Below, in pieces: positions 38,085-46,797 of a stretch of 64,000 nt of DNA. Numbering within the stretch: position 1 is the stretch's first letter; every line of letters starts with the position of its first letter. The notes beneath the pieces are model-generated. The model saw only the letters and a program-made list of their open reading frames with translations. It was not told the DNA's origin and did not search any database. Origin of the DNA: Neorhizobium sp. (GTDB taxonomy: Bacteria > Pseudomonadota > Alphaproteobacteria > Rhizobiales > Rhizobiaceae); contig JAPWKC010000004.1 in the NCBI GenBank assembly GCA_028283725.1, positions 1,973,501 to 2,037,500 of the forward strand. Direction: 5' to 3'. The position numbers and the translations under genes are program-made.

Positions 38085-38272
38085 AAACGGCAGGTCTCCT
38101 GGCTCACGGGTCGTCGCCATCTGCCAGCCTTCCCGGTCAACCCAGTGGCATCGTGGCCGTGATCGGCCGTTCGGCAGGTGACTCGCCGCCTACAGTTGCG
38201 GGGGCAGCCGCGGCATTGACCTCAAATCCAAGATCGCACCGCATTCTCTCTTAGCCCCACCCGTTGCCGGAA
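38085..38272 (-). ncRNA. Cobalamin riboswitch upstream of the DUF1636-cobW-cobN operon
   Basis: Read on the minus strand, the region holds GAATGCGGTGCGATC, then GCTGCCCCCGCAACTGTAGG (the B12-box core), GAGTCACCTGCC, and AAGCCAGGAGACCTGCCG at the 3' side (38104-38087). The order matches the AdoCbl aptamer. It lies about 135 nt before the operon and should repress it when cobalamin is plentiful. It faces away from a second riboswitch at 38422. Confidence 0.95.
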
Positions 38273-38421
38273 AGGGACCGTCAGACCTTCACTATGCCTG
38301 CGGGCCTGTTCCTGTCAATGCAGCCTGATCGAGCGGCCTTGTCGAATAGCGGGCCGCGCATATCGGCGGCGAGGCGACGATCGGTGATTGCAGGGGCTGA
38401 CGTTTCAGCTATATAGTTTTC

Positions 38422-38602
38422 CTGTCGTCGGTGCCCGCAAGGGCCTTCGAGGGAATGCGGTGAAGACGAGACTGCTCGTCCAATCCGTGGCTGCCCCCGC
38501 AACTGTAGGCGGAAAGCTTCGATCCATGAGCCACTGGGATATCCCGGGAAGGCGGAAAGAAGCGCCTGATCCGCAAGCCAGGAGACCTGCTGACGGCGAA
38601 AC
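38422..38602 (+). ncRNA. Cobalamin riboswitch upstream of cbtB-cbtA-cobO-cobQ
   Basis: On the plus strand: TCGGTGCCCGCAAGGGCC, GGGAATGCGGTGAA, CTGCCCCCGCAACTGTAGG, GCCACTGGGATATCCCGGGAAGG (split here as GCCACTGGG and CCCGGGAAGG), and AAGCCAGGAGACCTGCTG. All conserved blocks of the AdoCbl aptamer are present. The short GCCCT/AGGGC hairpin just after it, next to the cbtB AAAGGA, is a plausible expression platform acting on translation. Confidence 0.96.
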
Positions 38603-38643
38603 GCAACCGCATGCCCTCGGGTGGAGGGCGAAAGGACTTGGCA

Positions 38644-38820
38644 ATGATCAGCACTTCCACATCGGCCGCAGCAGGACTGTCGGTTTCGAAAATCATCCCG
38701 CTTTGCATGAGCGGCTTTATCGGCCTGTTCGTCGTGGGCTTCGTCGGCTTCTCGCATATGGATGTCGTCCATAATGCGTCGCATGACACGCGCCACTCGC
38801 TCGCGTTCCCCTGCCACTGA
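38644..38820 (+). CDS. cbtB: Cobalt transporter subunit CbtB
   Basis: A 58-residue protein with one membrane helix (about residues 16-37, IIPLCMSGFIGLFVVGFVGF) and a C-terminal histidine motif HNASHDTRHSLAFPCH, the CbtB signature for metal binding. AAAGGA lies 7 nt before the ATG. It is the first gene after the cobalamin riboswitch and pairs with cbtA. The pair is predicted, mainly from riboswitch control and genomic context, to import cobalt. Confidence 0.92.
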   Translation: MISTSTSAAAGLSVSKIIPLCMSGFIGLFVVGFVGFSHMDVVHNASHDTRHSLAFPCH

Positions 38821-38933
38821 AGCATAACGCGATTCTTGCGGATCGTTTTTGAACTTCAGTTTTTGTTTTGGCGCATGTCCTTGGCCCAAACCGGGTTGCC
38901 CGTTCGGGGATATGCTTGAGAGGGAACTCACAC

Positions 38934-39719
38934 ATGTCGTTGTTTCGCAACATCGTCCTTGCGGCGGTGATCGCCGGATTTTTGTCCGGACTTCTCCTCA
39001 CCCTCATGCAGAGCGTCACCACTGTGCCGCTGATCCTGCAGGCGGAAGTCTATGAAAAGGCCGAGGAAGCGCCGGCCGCGCCTCAGCACGACCACGGTGC
39101 GGCGGCTCAAGCCGGCACGACCACAGCGATGGCCGCGCCACAGGCGGATGCGCATGAACATGGCGCAGAGGCCTGGGAGCCTGCCGACGGGCTGGAGCGC
39201 ACGCTCTATACCGCCGCTGCCGACGTTCTGGCGGCGATCGGCTTTGCGCTTCTCCTGATTACGGTTTCGGAATCGCTTGGGACCTTGTCCGGCTGGCGCC
39301 AGGGCTTTTTCTTCGGGCTGTCCGGCTTTGCCGTCTTCAGCCTTGCGCCGGGCCTCGGCCTTGCGCCGGAACTGCCGGGCATGCCGGCGGCACCGCTCGA
39401 TCCGCGGCAGGTCTGGTGGGTGGTAACGGCCGTCTGCACGGCGGTCGGCCTCGGTCTTATCGCCTATGGCCGCACGGCCGCGATGGCAGCCCTTGCGGTC
39501 ATCATCATGGTTGCGCCGCATCTCTATGGTGCGCCGGTCGCACCCTCGCATGAAACGGCGGTTCCGGGCGAACTCTATGCCCGCTTCGTTTCCGCCGTGT
39601 TCTCCACCAATTTCGTCTTCTGGGCGGTACTTGGCACGCTGTGCGGCGTCGTTCGTGCCCGTCTTCGGGCGGGCGAGCCGATGCTTATCGCCAAGCCCGC
39701 GGAGGTGGCAGCGCGGTGA
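38934..39719 (+). CDS. cbtA: Cobalt transporter subunit CbtA
   Basis: A 261-residue membrane protein: first helix at residues 5-30, a His/Ala-rich periplasmic loop (QHDHG, HEHGAE) at about 48-78, then four or five helices (about 93-113, 125-145, 160-185, 188-205, 222-245). FFGLSGFAVFSLAPGLGLAPELPG is the CbtA signature region. It is the membrane partner of CbtB. GAGAGGG lies before the ATG; the stop overlaps the cobO GTG. Confidence 0.92.
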   Translation: MSLFRNIVLAAVIAGFLSGLLLTLMQSVTTVPLILQAEVYEKAEEAPAAPQHDHGAAAQAGTTTAMAAPQADAHEHGAEAWEPADGLERTLYTAAADVLAAIGFALLLITVSESLGTLSGWRQGFFFGLSGFAVFSLAPGLGLAPELPGMPAAPLDPRQVWWVVTAVCTAVGLGLIAYGRTAAMAALAVIIMVAPHLYGAPVAPSHETAVPGELYARFVSAVFSTNFVFWAVLGTLCGVVRARLRAGEPMLIAKPAEVAAR

Positions 39720-40330
39720 AGGATCTCAATGACGCAGAGGCCGAACGCCACCGCACCAAAATGGCGAACCGCAAGGCGGTGCAGGATGCCGAAGTCGCCG
39801 AGAAGACCCTGGAGAAGGGTCTTCTCATCGTCCATACCGGCCCCGGCAAGGGAAAATCCACGGCGGCCTTCGGGCTGGCTCTGAGGATGCTCGGCAACAA
39901 TCGCCGGGTCGGCATCGTGCAGTTCATCAAGGGCGCATGGTCGACGGGCGAGCAGCCGGCGCTTGCCGTCTTCGGTGAGCGTGTCGTCTGGCACACGATG
40001 GGCGAGGGTTTTACCTGGGAGACACAGGATCTCGCCCGCGACATCGCGGCGGCCGGCCGTGCCTGGGAAAAAGCGCTGGAACTGATGGCGGACGAGACGA
40101 TCGGCCTCGTCATCCTCGACGAACTCAATATTGCGCTGCGCTACGATTATCTTGATCTTCAGGCCGTGGTTTCGGCGTTTCAGGCACGGCGGCCGGATCT
40201 GCATGTCGTCGTCACCGGGCGCAATGCCAAGCCGGCGCTGATCGAGGCTGCAGATCTGGTGACGGAAATGACGCTGGTCAAGCATCACTTCAAGGCGGGC
40301 GTCAAGGCGCAGGCCGGGATCGAGTTCTGA
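39716..40330 (+). CDS. cobO: Corrinoid adenosyltransferase CobO
   Basis: A 204-residue CobA/CobO-type ATP:corrinoid adenosyltransferase: P-loop LIVHTGPGKGKSTAAFGLA, VQFIKGAWSTGEQ, then VILDELNIALRYDYLD and VVVTGRNAKPALIEAADLVTEM. It adds the 5'-deoxyadenosyl group to reduced cobalt corrinoids. The GTG at 39716 overlaps the cbtA stop (GTGA). cobQ follows after 3 nt. Confidence 0.96.
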   Translation: MKDLNDAEAERHRTKMANRKAVQDAEVAEKTLEKGLLIVHTGPGKGKSTAAFGLALRMLGNNRRVGIVQFIKGAWSTGEQPALAVFGERVVWHTMGEGFTWETQDLARDIAAAGRAWEKALELMADETIGLVILDELNIALRYDYLDLQAVVSAFQARRPDLHVVVTGRNAKPALIEAADLVTEMTLVKHHFKAGVKAQAGIEF

Positions 40331-40333
40331 TCG

Positions 40334-41791
40334 ATGGCCGCCCGGTCTCTCATGTTTCAGGGCACGGGCTCGGATGTCGGCAAATCGCTTGTCGTTGCCG
40401 GTTTGGCGCGGGCCTTTACCCTGCGCGGGCTGAAGGTCATGCCATTCAAGCCGCAGAACATGTCGAACAATGCCGCCGTCACTGCAGACGGCGGTGAGAT
40501 CGGCCGGGCGCAGGCGCTGCAGGCGCGCGCAGCGGGCGTTCCGCTCAGCGTTCACATGAACCCGGTTCTGTTGAAGCCGCAAAGCGATGTCGGCGCGCAG
40601 GTCGTGGTGCAGGGCAAGGTCGAGGGCAATGCGAAGGCTGCCGAATACCAGACGTGGAAGCCGCGGCTGCTGACCCGCGTGCTCGACAGTTTCGAGCGGT
40701 TGCGCGGGGAGGCTGATCTGGTTTTGGTCGAAGGGGCGGGCAGCGCTTCCGAGGTGAACCTGCGGGCGAACGACATTGCCAATATGGGTTTTTCGCGCGC
40801 GGCCAACGTGCCTGTCGTGCTGATCGGCGATATCGATCGCGGCGGGGTCATCGCCAGCCTTGCCGGGACGAAGCTGGTGCTCGATCCCGATGATGCGGCG
40901 ATGATCGAGGGTTTCATCGTCAACCGGTTTCGAGGCGATCCGGCCTTGTTTGCCGAGGGCATGACGATGATTGCGGCGCATACCGGCTGGCGGTCGATCG
41001 GGCTCTTGCCGCATTTTGCCGAGGCGCGGAAACTGCCGGCCGAGGATGCGCTGGCGCTCGATGGCGCGCGCCTCTTGAAGCCGGGAGCAAAAATCCGCAT
41101 CGCGGTGCCGATCCTGCCGCATATTTCCAATTTCGACGATCTCGATCCGCTCGATCAGGAGCCGGATGTGGATCTTGTCCGGGTGCGGCCGGGGGAGGTC
41201 ATTCCTGCGGATTGTCAGCTTGTGCTGCTCGTCGGCTCGAAGGCGACGCTTGCCGATCTTTCCGTCTTGAAACAGTCAGGCCTCGATATCGATATCATCG
41301 CCCATCATCGTCGTGGCGGGCATGTGCTCGGGCTCTGCGGTGGCTACCAGATGCTGGGCAAGGTCGTATCAGACCCGCATGGGATCGAGGGCGAACCGGG
41401 TGCGCTTGCAGGGCTCGGTCTCCTCGATGTCGAGACGGTGCTATCCGACGACAAGCGGCTGGAGGCTGTGTCGGGCAGGGGTTTCGAGGGAACGCGGTTT
41501 TCCGGCTATGAAATGCATGTCGGGCGCACCGAAGGCTACGACTGCACCCGGCCGTTCGGCACCATCGCGGGAAGAGAAGAAGGCGCCCGCTCGGCAGATG
41601 GCCGCGTCTTTGGTACCTATGTCCATGGCCTGTTTTCAAATGACGGGCAGCGTTCGGCATGGCTGACGCGGCTTGGCGGTGAAGCATCGGATCTCGACTA
41701 CGAGGCGGGTATCGATGCGGTTCTCGACCGGCTGGCCGCCCATATGGAGCGGCATCTCGATCTCGACGGCCTTCTCAGACTAGCCAGATAA
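40334..41791 (+). CDS. cobQ: Cobyric acid synthase CobQ
   Basis: A 485-residue enzyme: [19 protein letters not shown] and [15 protein letters not shown] at the N-terminus, [14 protein letters not shown], and a glutamine amidotransferase domain with nucleophile C in [12 protein letters not shown] and H in [10 protein letters not shown]. It amidates side chains b, d, e and g of adenosylcobyrinate diamide. The last 17 nt overlap the 3' end of convergent cobD. Confidence 0.97.
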   Translation: MAARSLMFQGTGSDVGKSLVVAGLARAFTLRGLKVMPFKPQNMSNNAAVTADGGEIGRAQALQARAAGVPLSVHMNPVLLKPQSDVGAQVVVQGKVEGNAKAAEYQTWKPRLLTRVLDSFERLRGEADLVLVEGAGSASEVNLRANDIANMGFSRAANVPVVLIGDIDRGGVIASLAGTKLVLDPDDAAMIEGFIVNRFRGDPALFAEGMTMIAAHTGWRSIGLLPHFAEARKLPAEDALALDGARLLKPGAKIRIAVPILPHISNFDDLDPLDQEPDVDLVRVRPGEVIPADCQLVLLVGSKATLADLSVLKQSGLDIDIIAHHRRGGHVLGLCGGYQMLGKVVSDPHGIEGEPGALAGLGLLDVETVLSDDKRLEAVSGRGFEGTRFSGYEMHVGRTEGYDCTRPFGTIAGREEGARSADGRVFGTYVHGLFSNDGQRSAWLTRLGGEASDLDYEAGIDAVLDRLAAHMERHLDLDGLLRLAR

Positions 41792-42740
41792 CCAGCGCCA
41801 GGAAGCCGAAGAGGCCGATCAGCATGGCATCGGCGATCCGCATGAGCTTTACCGCGACGTGGATGTGCCAGACATTCAGCTGCGCCGTGCCGCCTTCACC
41901 CATATAGCGGGCCTCGATCATCTTGCCGCCATAGCTGCGGGGGCCGGCGAGCGCGATGCCCAGCGCACCGGCCATGGCTGCCTCCGGCCAGCCGGCATTC
42001 GGCGAGCGGTGATGTTTCGCATCGCGCCTGACAGCACGCCATGCATCGCCCGGCGAAGCGCCCTCGATGAAGAAGGCGGCGAGAATGAAGAGGAGGGCGC
42101 TCAATCGCGAGGCCGGCAGGTTGATGAGGTCGTCGAAGCGTGCGGCAGCCCAGCCGAAAGCCTCGTGGCGCGGCGAGCGGTGGCCAATCATGCTGTCGGC
42201 CGTATTGGCCGCCTTGTAGGCGACACCGCCGGCAAGGCCGAAAATGCCGGTCCAGAAGGCGGGTGCGACGACGCCATCCGAAAAGTTTTCCGCAAGGCTC
42301 TCGATCGCGGCACGGCAGACGGCGGCCTCGTCGAGCTGTTCCGGATCGCGACCGACGATCATCGAGACAGCCTTGCGGCCGGCTTCCAACCCTTCGTGCT
42401 CAAGCGCATCGGCCACAGCATTCACATGGGTTTCGAGGCTCTTCTGGGCGGGCAGGGAAGCGGTGAGAACGACAAGCAGCAAAAAGCCTGCCGGGATCTT
42501 CCAGGAGAGGACTTGCAGGGCGAGCGAGACGGCGACAGCGAGCGCCAGCAGGGCGATGAGCGTGACGACGCCCATGCGCTTGCGGGTGGCATAATCCTGG
42601 GTCTCCTGGTTCCATTCCCGGTCCAGCCGCGATATCACACGGCCGATCCATGTGACCGGATGGCCGATGGCGCGATAGAGCCAGTCGGGATATCCGACGA
42701 GGCGCTCGACGATCAGGCTGAAGAAGGCGAGAAGGAACAT
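41775..42740 (-). CDS. cobD: Adenosylcobinamide-phosphate synthase CobD (CbiB)
   Basis: A 321-residue membrane enzyme: N-terminal helix, then [18 protein letters not shown], two helices at about residues 60-100, the conserved [12 protein letters not shown] and [13 protein letters not shown], and helices near the C-terminus. It joins cobyric acid to (R)-1-aminopropan-2-ol or its phosphate. The ATG at 42740 lies 3 nt from the divergent cobC start; I see no good ribosome-binding site. The 3' end overlaps cobQ by 17 nt. Confidence 0.94.
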   Translation of the reverse strand: MFLLAFFSLIVERLVGYPDWLYRAIGHPVTWIGRVISRLDREWNQETQDYATRKRMGVVTLIALLALAVAVSLALQVLSWKIPAGFLLLVVLTASLPAQKSLETHVNAVADALEHEGLEAGRKAVSMIVGRDPEQLDEAAVCRAAIESLAENFSDGVVAPAFWTGIFGLAGGVAYKAANTADSMIGHRSPRHEAFGWAAARFDDLINLPASRLSALLFILAAFFIEGASPGDAWRAVRRDAKHHRSPNAGWPEAAMAGALGIALAGPRSYGGKMIEARYMGEGGTAQLNVWHIHVAVKLMRIADAMLIGLFGFLALVIWLV

Positions 42741-42743
42741 TTC

Positions 42744-43775
42744 GTGGCAGGCTCTGCGTTTGGCGGTCCGATCCAGCACGGCGGCAATCTGGCCAGGGCG
42801 CGTGCGCTCTTTCCTCTGGCGCCCGAGCCGTGGATCGACCTTTCGACCGGCATCAACCCGCATTCCTACCCGTATTCACCGATACCGGCCAACGCTTTCT
42901 CCCGTCTTCCAGAACCTGATGCGCTGGCAAAGCTCTGCGCTCTGGCGGCTTCGGCCTATGGAGCGCCGGCCCGCGAAATGATCGTCGCTGCGCCCGGAAC
43001 GCAGATCCTTCTGCCGATCATTGCCGGACTGGCAAAGACTGCAGGCGCAGGCAAGGCGGGCGGCGGCAACAGGGCGATCGTGCTGTCGCCGACCTATGCC
43101 GAGCATGCACGCGCCGCTGCAATGGCCGGGTTCGAGGTGTCTGAAACCGATGATCTCGATCGTCTGGCCGAGGGGCAGCTCGCGATCGTCGTCAATCCGA
43201 ACAATCCGACCGGACGCGTGGTCTCCCGTGGGGATCTGCTTGCGCTTGCAGGTCTGATGCGGGCTAAGGGCGGCCTGCTGGTGGTTGACGAGGCTTTTAT
43301 AGATGTTTCCGAGGCCGAGGGTGTCGCTGACCATGTGGGCGAAGGCGGGCTTGTCGTGCTGAAATCCTTCGGCAAGTTCTATGGTCTCGCCGGTGTGCGG
43401 CTCGGTTTTGCGATGTCGTCGCCTCAAATCATCTCCTGCGTGGACGAGAGGCTCGGGCCTTGGGCGGTCTCCGGTCCGGCGCTGCATATCGCCGGTGAGG
43501 CGCTTGCCGACGGGGCGTGGCAGGTGACCATGCGCGAACAATTGCGGCGTGATGCGGCCCGGCTCGATGGGTTCATGGAGCAGGCGTCGGTGCGAGTAGC
43601 CGGGGGAACTTCGCTGTTCCGGTTTGTTCGGGATGGAAAGGCGCAGGCGCTCTATCAGAGGCTGGGCGAGGCGGGGATCATGACGCGCCGCTTTGAGGAA
43701 CGGCCTGATGATCTCAGGATCGGGCTGCCGAGTGATGACGAATGGGACCGGCTTGCGGCTGCACTCGGGGGCTAA
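42744..43775 (+). CDS. cobC: L-threonine-O-3-phosphate decarboxylase CobC
   Basis: A 343-residue PLP aminotransferase-fold protein: IQHGGNLARARALFP, WIDLSTGINPHSYPY, VVNPNNPTGRVV, and the PLP lysine in VLKSFGKFYGLAGVRLGF. It makes the aminopropanol (phosphate) moiety of the nucleotide loop. The GTG at 42744 has AAGGA 7 nt upstream; the frame continues open upstream through cobD antisense and is not coding there. The last ~190 bp recur, decayed, at 43850-44039. Confidence 0.94.
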   Translation: MAGSAFGGPIQHGGNLARARALFPLAPEPWIDLSTGINPHSYPYSPIPANAFSRLPEPDALAKLCALAASAYGAPAREMIVAAPGTQILLPIIAGLAKTAGAGKAGGGNRAIVLSPTYAEHARAAAMAGFEVSETDDLDRLAEGQLAIVVNPNNPTGRVVSRGDLLALAGLMRAKGGLLVVDEAFIDVSEAEGVADHVGEGGLVVLKSFGKFYGLAGVRLGFAMSSPQIISCVDERLGPWAVSGPALHIAGEALADGAWQVTMREQLRRDAARLDGFMEQASVRVAGGTSLFRFVRDGKAQALYQRLGEAGIMTRRFEERPDDLRIGLPSDDEWDRLAAALGG

Positions 43776-44150
43776 ATACAGGACTTCTGTAGATGCGGGG
43801 GCGCTGCACTTTCATGCGTTAAGTCCTGATACGCTTCTGCTGTGCTTCGGCCGCGGTTGCCGCGAGGACGTTTTTGTTTCGCTTAAATCGTGACGGACAG
43901 GTACAGGCGCTCTACCGGCCGCTCTGAGAGGTTCAGCCGGCATCATGGCACATCTTTCGATGAACAGCCGGATGGCTTTCGAATTGGGCCTCCGAGTGAT
44001 GGCGAATGGGACCGGCTTGCGGCTGCGCTCGGGGTCTGAAAGGGCCGCCTCATCACTGCACCGGACTTCGCGGCAAGGCCATTGCCGGAACAGGGCTTCC
44101 GCTAGCGAGAGGCCGGCGTGAAAATGGCCGACCCCAATTAGCCGGCTAAA
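43776..44150. other. Non-coding gap with cobC remnant
   Basis: No intact gene is supported between cobC and the peptidase gene. The right half is a decayed copy of the cobC 3' end. The left part carries a 7-nt inverted repeat (AGGACTT near 43781, AAGTCCT near 43820) with a long loop; I see no T run that would make it a terminator. Confidence 0.6.
43850..44039 (+). pseudogene. Decayed duplicate of the cobC 3' end
   Basis: Aligned with 43590-43775, this stretch keeps CAGGCGCTCTA (43904 vs 43644), CCGAGTGATG(A/G)CGAATGGG and GACCGGCTTGCGGCTGC at an offset of 260-264 bp, and ends in TGA where cobC ends in TAA. Between these blocks it has many substitutions, small indels and in-frame stops, so it makes no protein. 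The match is clear by eye in the last 45 bp (about 90 percent) and weak but colinear upstream. A tandem duplication followed by drift is the simplest explanation. Confidence 0.75.
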
Positions 44151-45161
44151 TCACTTCGAAAACCTGTCGCGCCAGGCCTGTTGGGCATTTTCCACCGGCA
44201 ATGCCGTTGCCTCATAGACACCGCGCGCGACGGCGCGGGCCGTGACGAGCGTTGCCAGATGGCAGAGCTCGGCGAAGTCGGTCATGTCGCCGAGAGGCTT
44301 TTTGCCGGTTGCGGCGGAAAAGATCGTGTCGCCATCGCCGGGCAGATGCGCCGGCAGCACGGCGCGGGCAAGGCCGTCATGCGCCATGATCGACAGGCGG
44401 TGCGCCTGCGCCTTCGTCAGCACGGCATCGGTGACGATCACGCCGATCGTGGTTGCCTTCAGCTTCACGCCTTTCATGCGCAGCGCCAGATCATCTGGGG
44501 TAAACTGTGCGGGCAGGCCGAGACTGCCGAATTCGCCATCCATTTCGAAAGGCGCCGACCAGAAATGCGGGCCATCGCCAACCGTCGCCGTGCCCATGGC
44601 ATTGACGGCGAGAAGGGCCGCAATCCTGTGTCCGGATGAGGTGACGGCGCTTGCCGAGCCGAGGCCGCCCTTGACGGTGGCGGTAGAGGCGCCAGTGCCG
44701 GCACCGACGGTGCCGAGTGCGAAGGCGCCTTTTTGGGCCGCCTTGAAGGCTTCGTAGCCCATGTCGCGGTAGGGCGGATAGAGGCCCCAATCCTTGTTGC
44801 CGCCGTTCAGGAGATCCATCAGGATCGCCTGCGGCACGATCGGCACCTTGGCCGAGCCGACCGGATAGCCACGGCCGATTTCGCGCAGGCCCGCCTGCAC
44901 GCCGCCCGCCGCATCGAGGCCCAGCGCCGAACCGCCCGAAAGCACGAAGGCATCGACCGTCTGCACCGTCATTGCCGGATCGAGCAGCGCCGTATCACGC
45001 CCGCCCGGCGCGCCGCCGAGCGCGGAGCCGGAGGCGATCGCCGGCTCGTCGAAGACGATCGCGGTGACGCCTGAGCCAAGGGTGAGATCGGTGGCATGGC
45101 CAACGGCCACGCCCTCGATATCGGTGAGCAGGTTGAGACGGTCCATTCCGGTCATCGTCAT
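44151..45161 (-). CDS. P1 family (S58, DmpA-like) peptidase
   Basis: A 336-residue N-terminal-nucleophile hydrolase: NLLTDIEGVAVGHATD at the start, DAFVLSGGSALGLDAAGG and the self-cleavage region KGGLGSASAV, where Ser after Gly would become the new N-terminal nucleophile. Relatives release N-terminal D- or L-amino acids or beta-alanyl groups from peptides and amides. Start codons at 45161, 45155 and 45146 are all possible. It follows the aldehyde dehydrogenase gene by 4 nt, so it is probably in the pipecolate operon; its role there is unknown. Confidence 0.85.
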   Translation of the reverse strand: MTMTGMDRLNLLTDIEGVAVGHATDLTLGSGVTAIVFDEPAIASGSALGGAPGGRDTALLDPAMTVQTVDAFVLSGGSALGLDAAGGVQAGLREIGRGYPVGSAKVPIVPQAILMDLLNGGNKDWGLYPPYRDMGYEAFKAAQKGAFALGTVGAGTGASTATVKGGLGSASAVTSSGHRIAALLAVNAMGTATVGDGPHFWSAPFEMDGEFGSLGLPAQFTPDDLALRMKGVKLKATTIGVIVTDAVLTKAQAHRLSIMAHDGLARAVLPAHLPGDGDTIFSAATGKKPLGDMTDFAELCHLATLVTARAVARGVYEATALPVENAQQAWRDRFSK

Positions 45162-45165
45162 CAGG

Positions 45166-46707
45166 TCAGGCGATGTCGAACTTGACGCCCTGGGCGAGCG
45201 GCAGAGTGCGACCATAGTTCAGCGTGTTGGTGGCGCGGCGCATATAGGCGCGCCATGCATCCGAACCCGATTCGCGGCCGCCACCGGTTTCCTTCTCGCC
45301 GCCGAATGCTCCACCGATTTCAGCGCCCGAAGGTCCGATATTGACGTTGGCGATGCCGCAATCGGAACCGCGGGCCGACACGAAGGTTTCCGCTTCGCGC
45401 ATATCATTGGTGAAGATCGAGGACGACAGGCCCTGCGGCACGTCGTTGTGAAGGGCGACGGCCTCGTCGAAGCTCGAATATTTCATCACGTAGAGGATCG
45501 GCGCGAAGGTTTCATCCCGCACCGGGCCCGTCTGCGACGGCATTTCGACGACGGCCGGGCGGACGTAATAGGCGTTAGCCGCATCGCCTTGATTGACGCG
45601 CTCACCGCCGGTCACCTTGCCGCCGGCAGCTTTTGCCGCTTCGAGAGCGGCTTGCATCTTGTCGAAGGCTTGCTTGTCGATCAGCGGGCCGACCAGCGTA
45701 CCGGTTTCGAGCGGCGAGCCGATCGAGACGGACTGGTAAGCCTTTGTGAGGCGCGGCACGAGCGTTTCATAGACGCTGTCATGGACGAAGAGGCGGCGCA
45801 GCGTGGTGCAGCGCTGGCCGGCCGTGCCCATGGCGGAAAAGGCGACGCCGCGGAGCGTCAGGTCGAGATCGGCGGTCGGGGCGACGATCGCGGCATTGTT
45901 GCCGCCGAGTTCGAGGATCGAGCGGGCAAAGCGCTGTGCGAGGCGCGGGCCGACAGCACGGCCCATGGCGGTCGAGCCGGTGGCCGAGACGAGCGGCACC
46001 TTCTCGTGGTCGACGAGAAGCTCGCCGATATCACGGCCGCCGATCAGAAGCGTCGAAAGGTTTTTGGGCGCGGTACCGCCATCGGCGACGAAGCGGGCGA
46101 GCGCCTTTTCGAAGATCGCCTGGGTGGCAAGGGCTGTCAGCGGCGTCTTTTCCGACGGCTTCCAGACGGTGGCATTGCCGCAGACGAGAGCGAGTGCCGC
46201 ATTCCAGGACCAGACGGCGACCGGGAAGTTGAAGGCGGAGATGATGCCGACGACGCCGAGCGGATGCCAGGTTTCCATCATCCGGTGGTCGGCGCGTTCG
46301 GTGGCGATCGTCAGGCCGTAGAGCTGGCGCGACAGGCCGACGGCGAAATCGCAGATGTCGATCATTTCCTGCACTTCGCCAAGGCCTTCGGATGTCACCT
46401 TGCCGACTTCGATCGAGACGAGGCGGCCAAGCGACGACTTGGCGGCGCGCAGTTCCTCGCCCAGAAGGCGGATCAGCTCACCGCGCTTCGGGCCGGGCAC
46501 GAGGCGCCATTCGAGGAAGGCGTCGTGGGACGCATCGATCGCCTTTTTGGCGCCGGCCGCGTCCACTTCCGGCAGATTGCCGATTTCCGTGCCGGTGATC
46601 GGCGAACGAACGGTGAGTGTGCCGCCCTGATAGCGGTCAGCGGATACGCCGAGATCGGCAAAGATCTTGGCCACTTCGGCGGCGAGGTCGAGTTTGGCGA
46701 GGGTCAT
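45166..46707 (-). CDS. amaB: L-piperidine-6-carboxylate / alpha-aminoadipate semialdehyde dehydrogenase
   Basis: A 513-residue ALDH7-type enzyme. It has AFNFPVAVWSWN, WKPSEKTPLTA, VSATGSTAMGR, ELGGNNAAIV, the catalytic cysteine in GTAGQRCTTLRRL, and the ALDH7 C-terminal block IGGAFGGEKETGGGRESGSD (20 residues) then RRATNTLNYG. It oxidises P6C/AASA to alpha-aminoadipate in lysine breakdown. GGAGA lies 6 nt before the ATG at 46707. The FAD oxidase gene upstream supports the pipecolate route. Confidence 0.92.
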   Translation of the reverse strand: MTLAKLDLAAEVAKIFADLGVSADRYQGGTLTVRSPITGTEIGNLPEVDAAGAKKAIDASHDAFLEWRLVPGPKRGELIRLLGEELRAAKSSLGRLVSIEVGKVTSEGLGEVQEMIDICDFAVGLSRQLYGLTIATERADHRMMETWHPLGVVGIISAFNFPVAVWSWNAALALVCGNATVWKPSEKTPLTALATQAIFEKALARFVADGGTAPKNLSTLLIGGRDIGELLVDHEKVPLVSATGSTAMGRAVGPRLAQRFARSILELGGNNAAIVAPTADLDLTLRGVAFSAMGTAGQRCTTLRRLFVHDSVYETLVPRLTKAYQSVSIGSPLETGTLVGPLIDKQAFDKMQAALEAAKAAGGKVTGGERVNQGDAANAYYVRPAVVEMPSQTGPVRDETFAPILYVMKYSSFDEAVALHNDVPQGLSSSIFTNDMREAETFVSARGSDCGIANVNIGPSGAEIGGAFGGEKETGGGRESGSDAWRAYMRRATNTLNYGRTLPLAQGVKFDIA

Positions 46708-46797
46708 GTCGGTCTCCGGATTTCGAATGGGGTGACAATCTACAAATCGGCAGGGTTTTCGCAACACATCTGCCGGCGGCTTGTTGGTATTGTGCGA

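Noticed and set aside
41859..42743. 295-codon upstream extension of the cobC frame
   Set aside because: It is antisense to cobD, lacks cobC-like sequence, and a GTG with a good ribosome-binding site at 42744 gives the family N-terminus.
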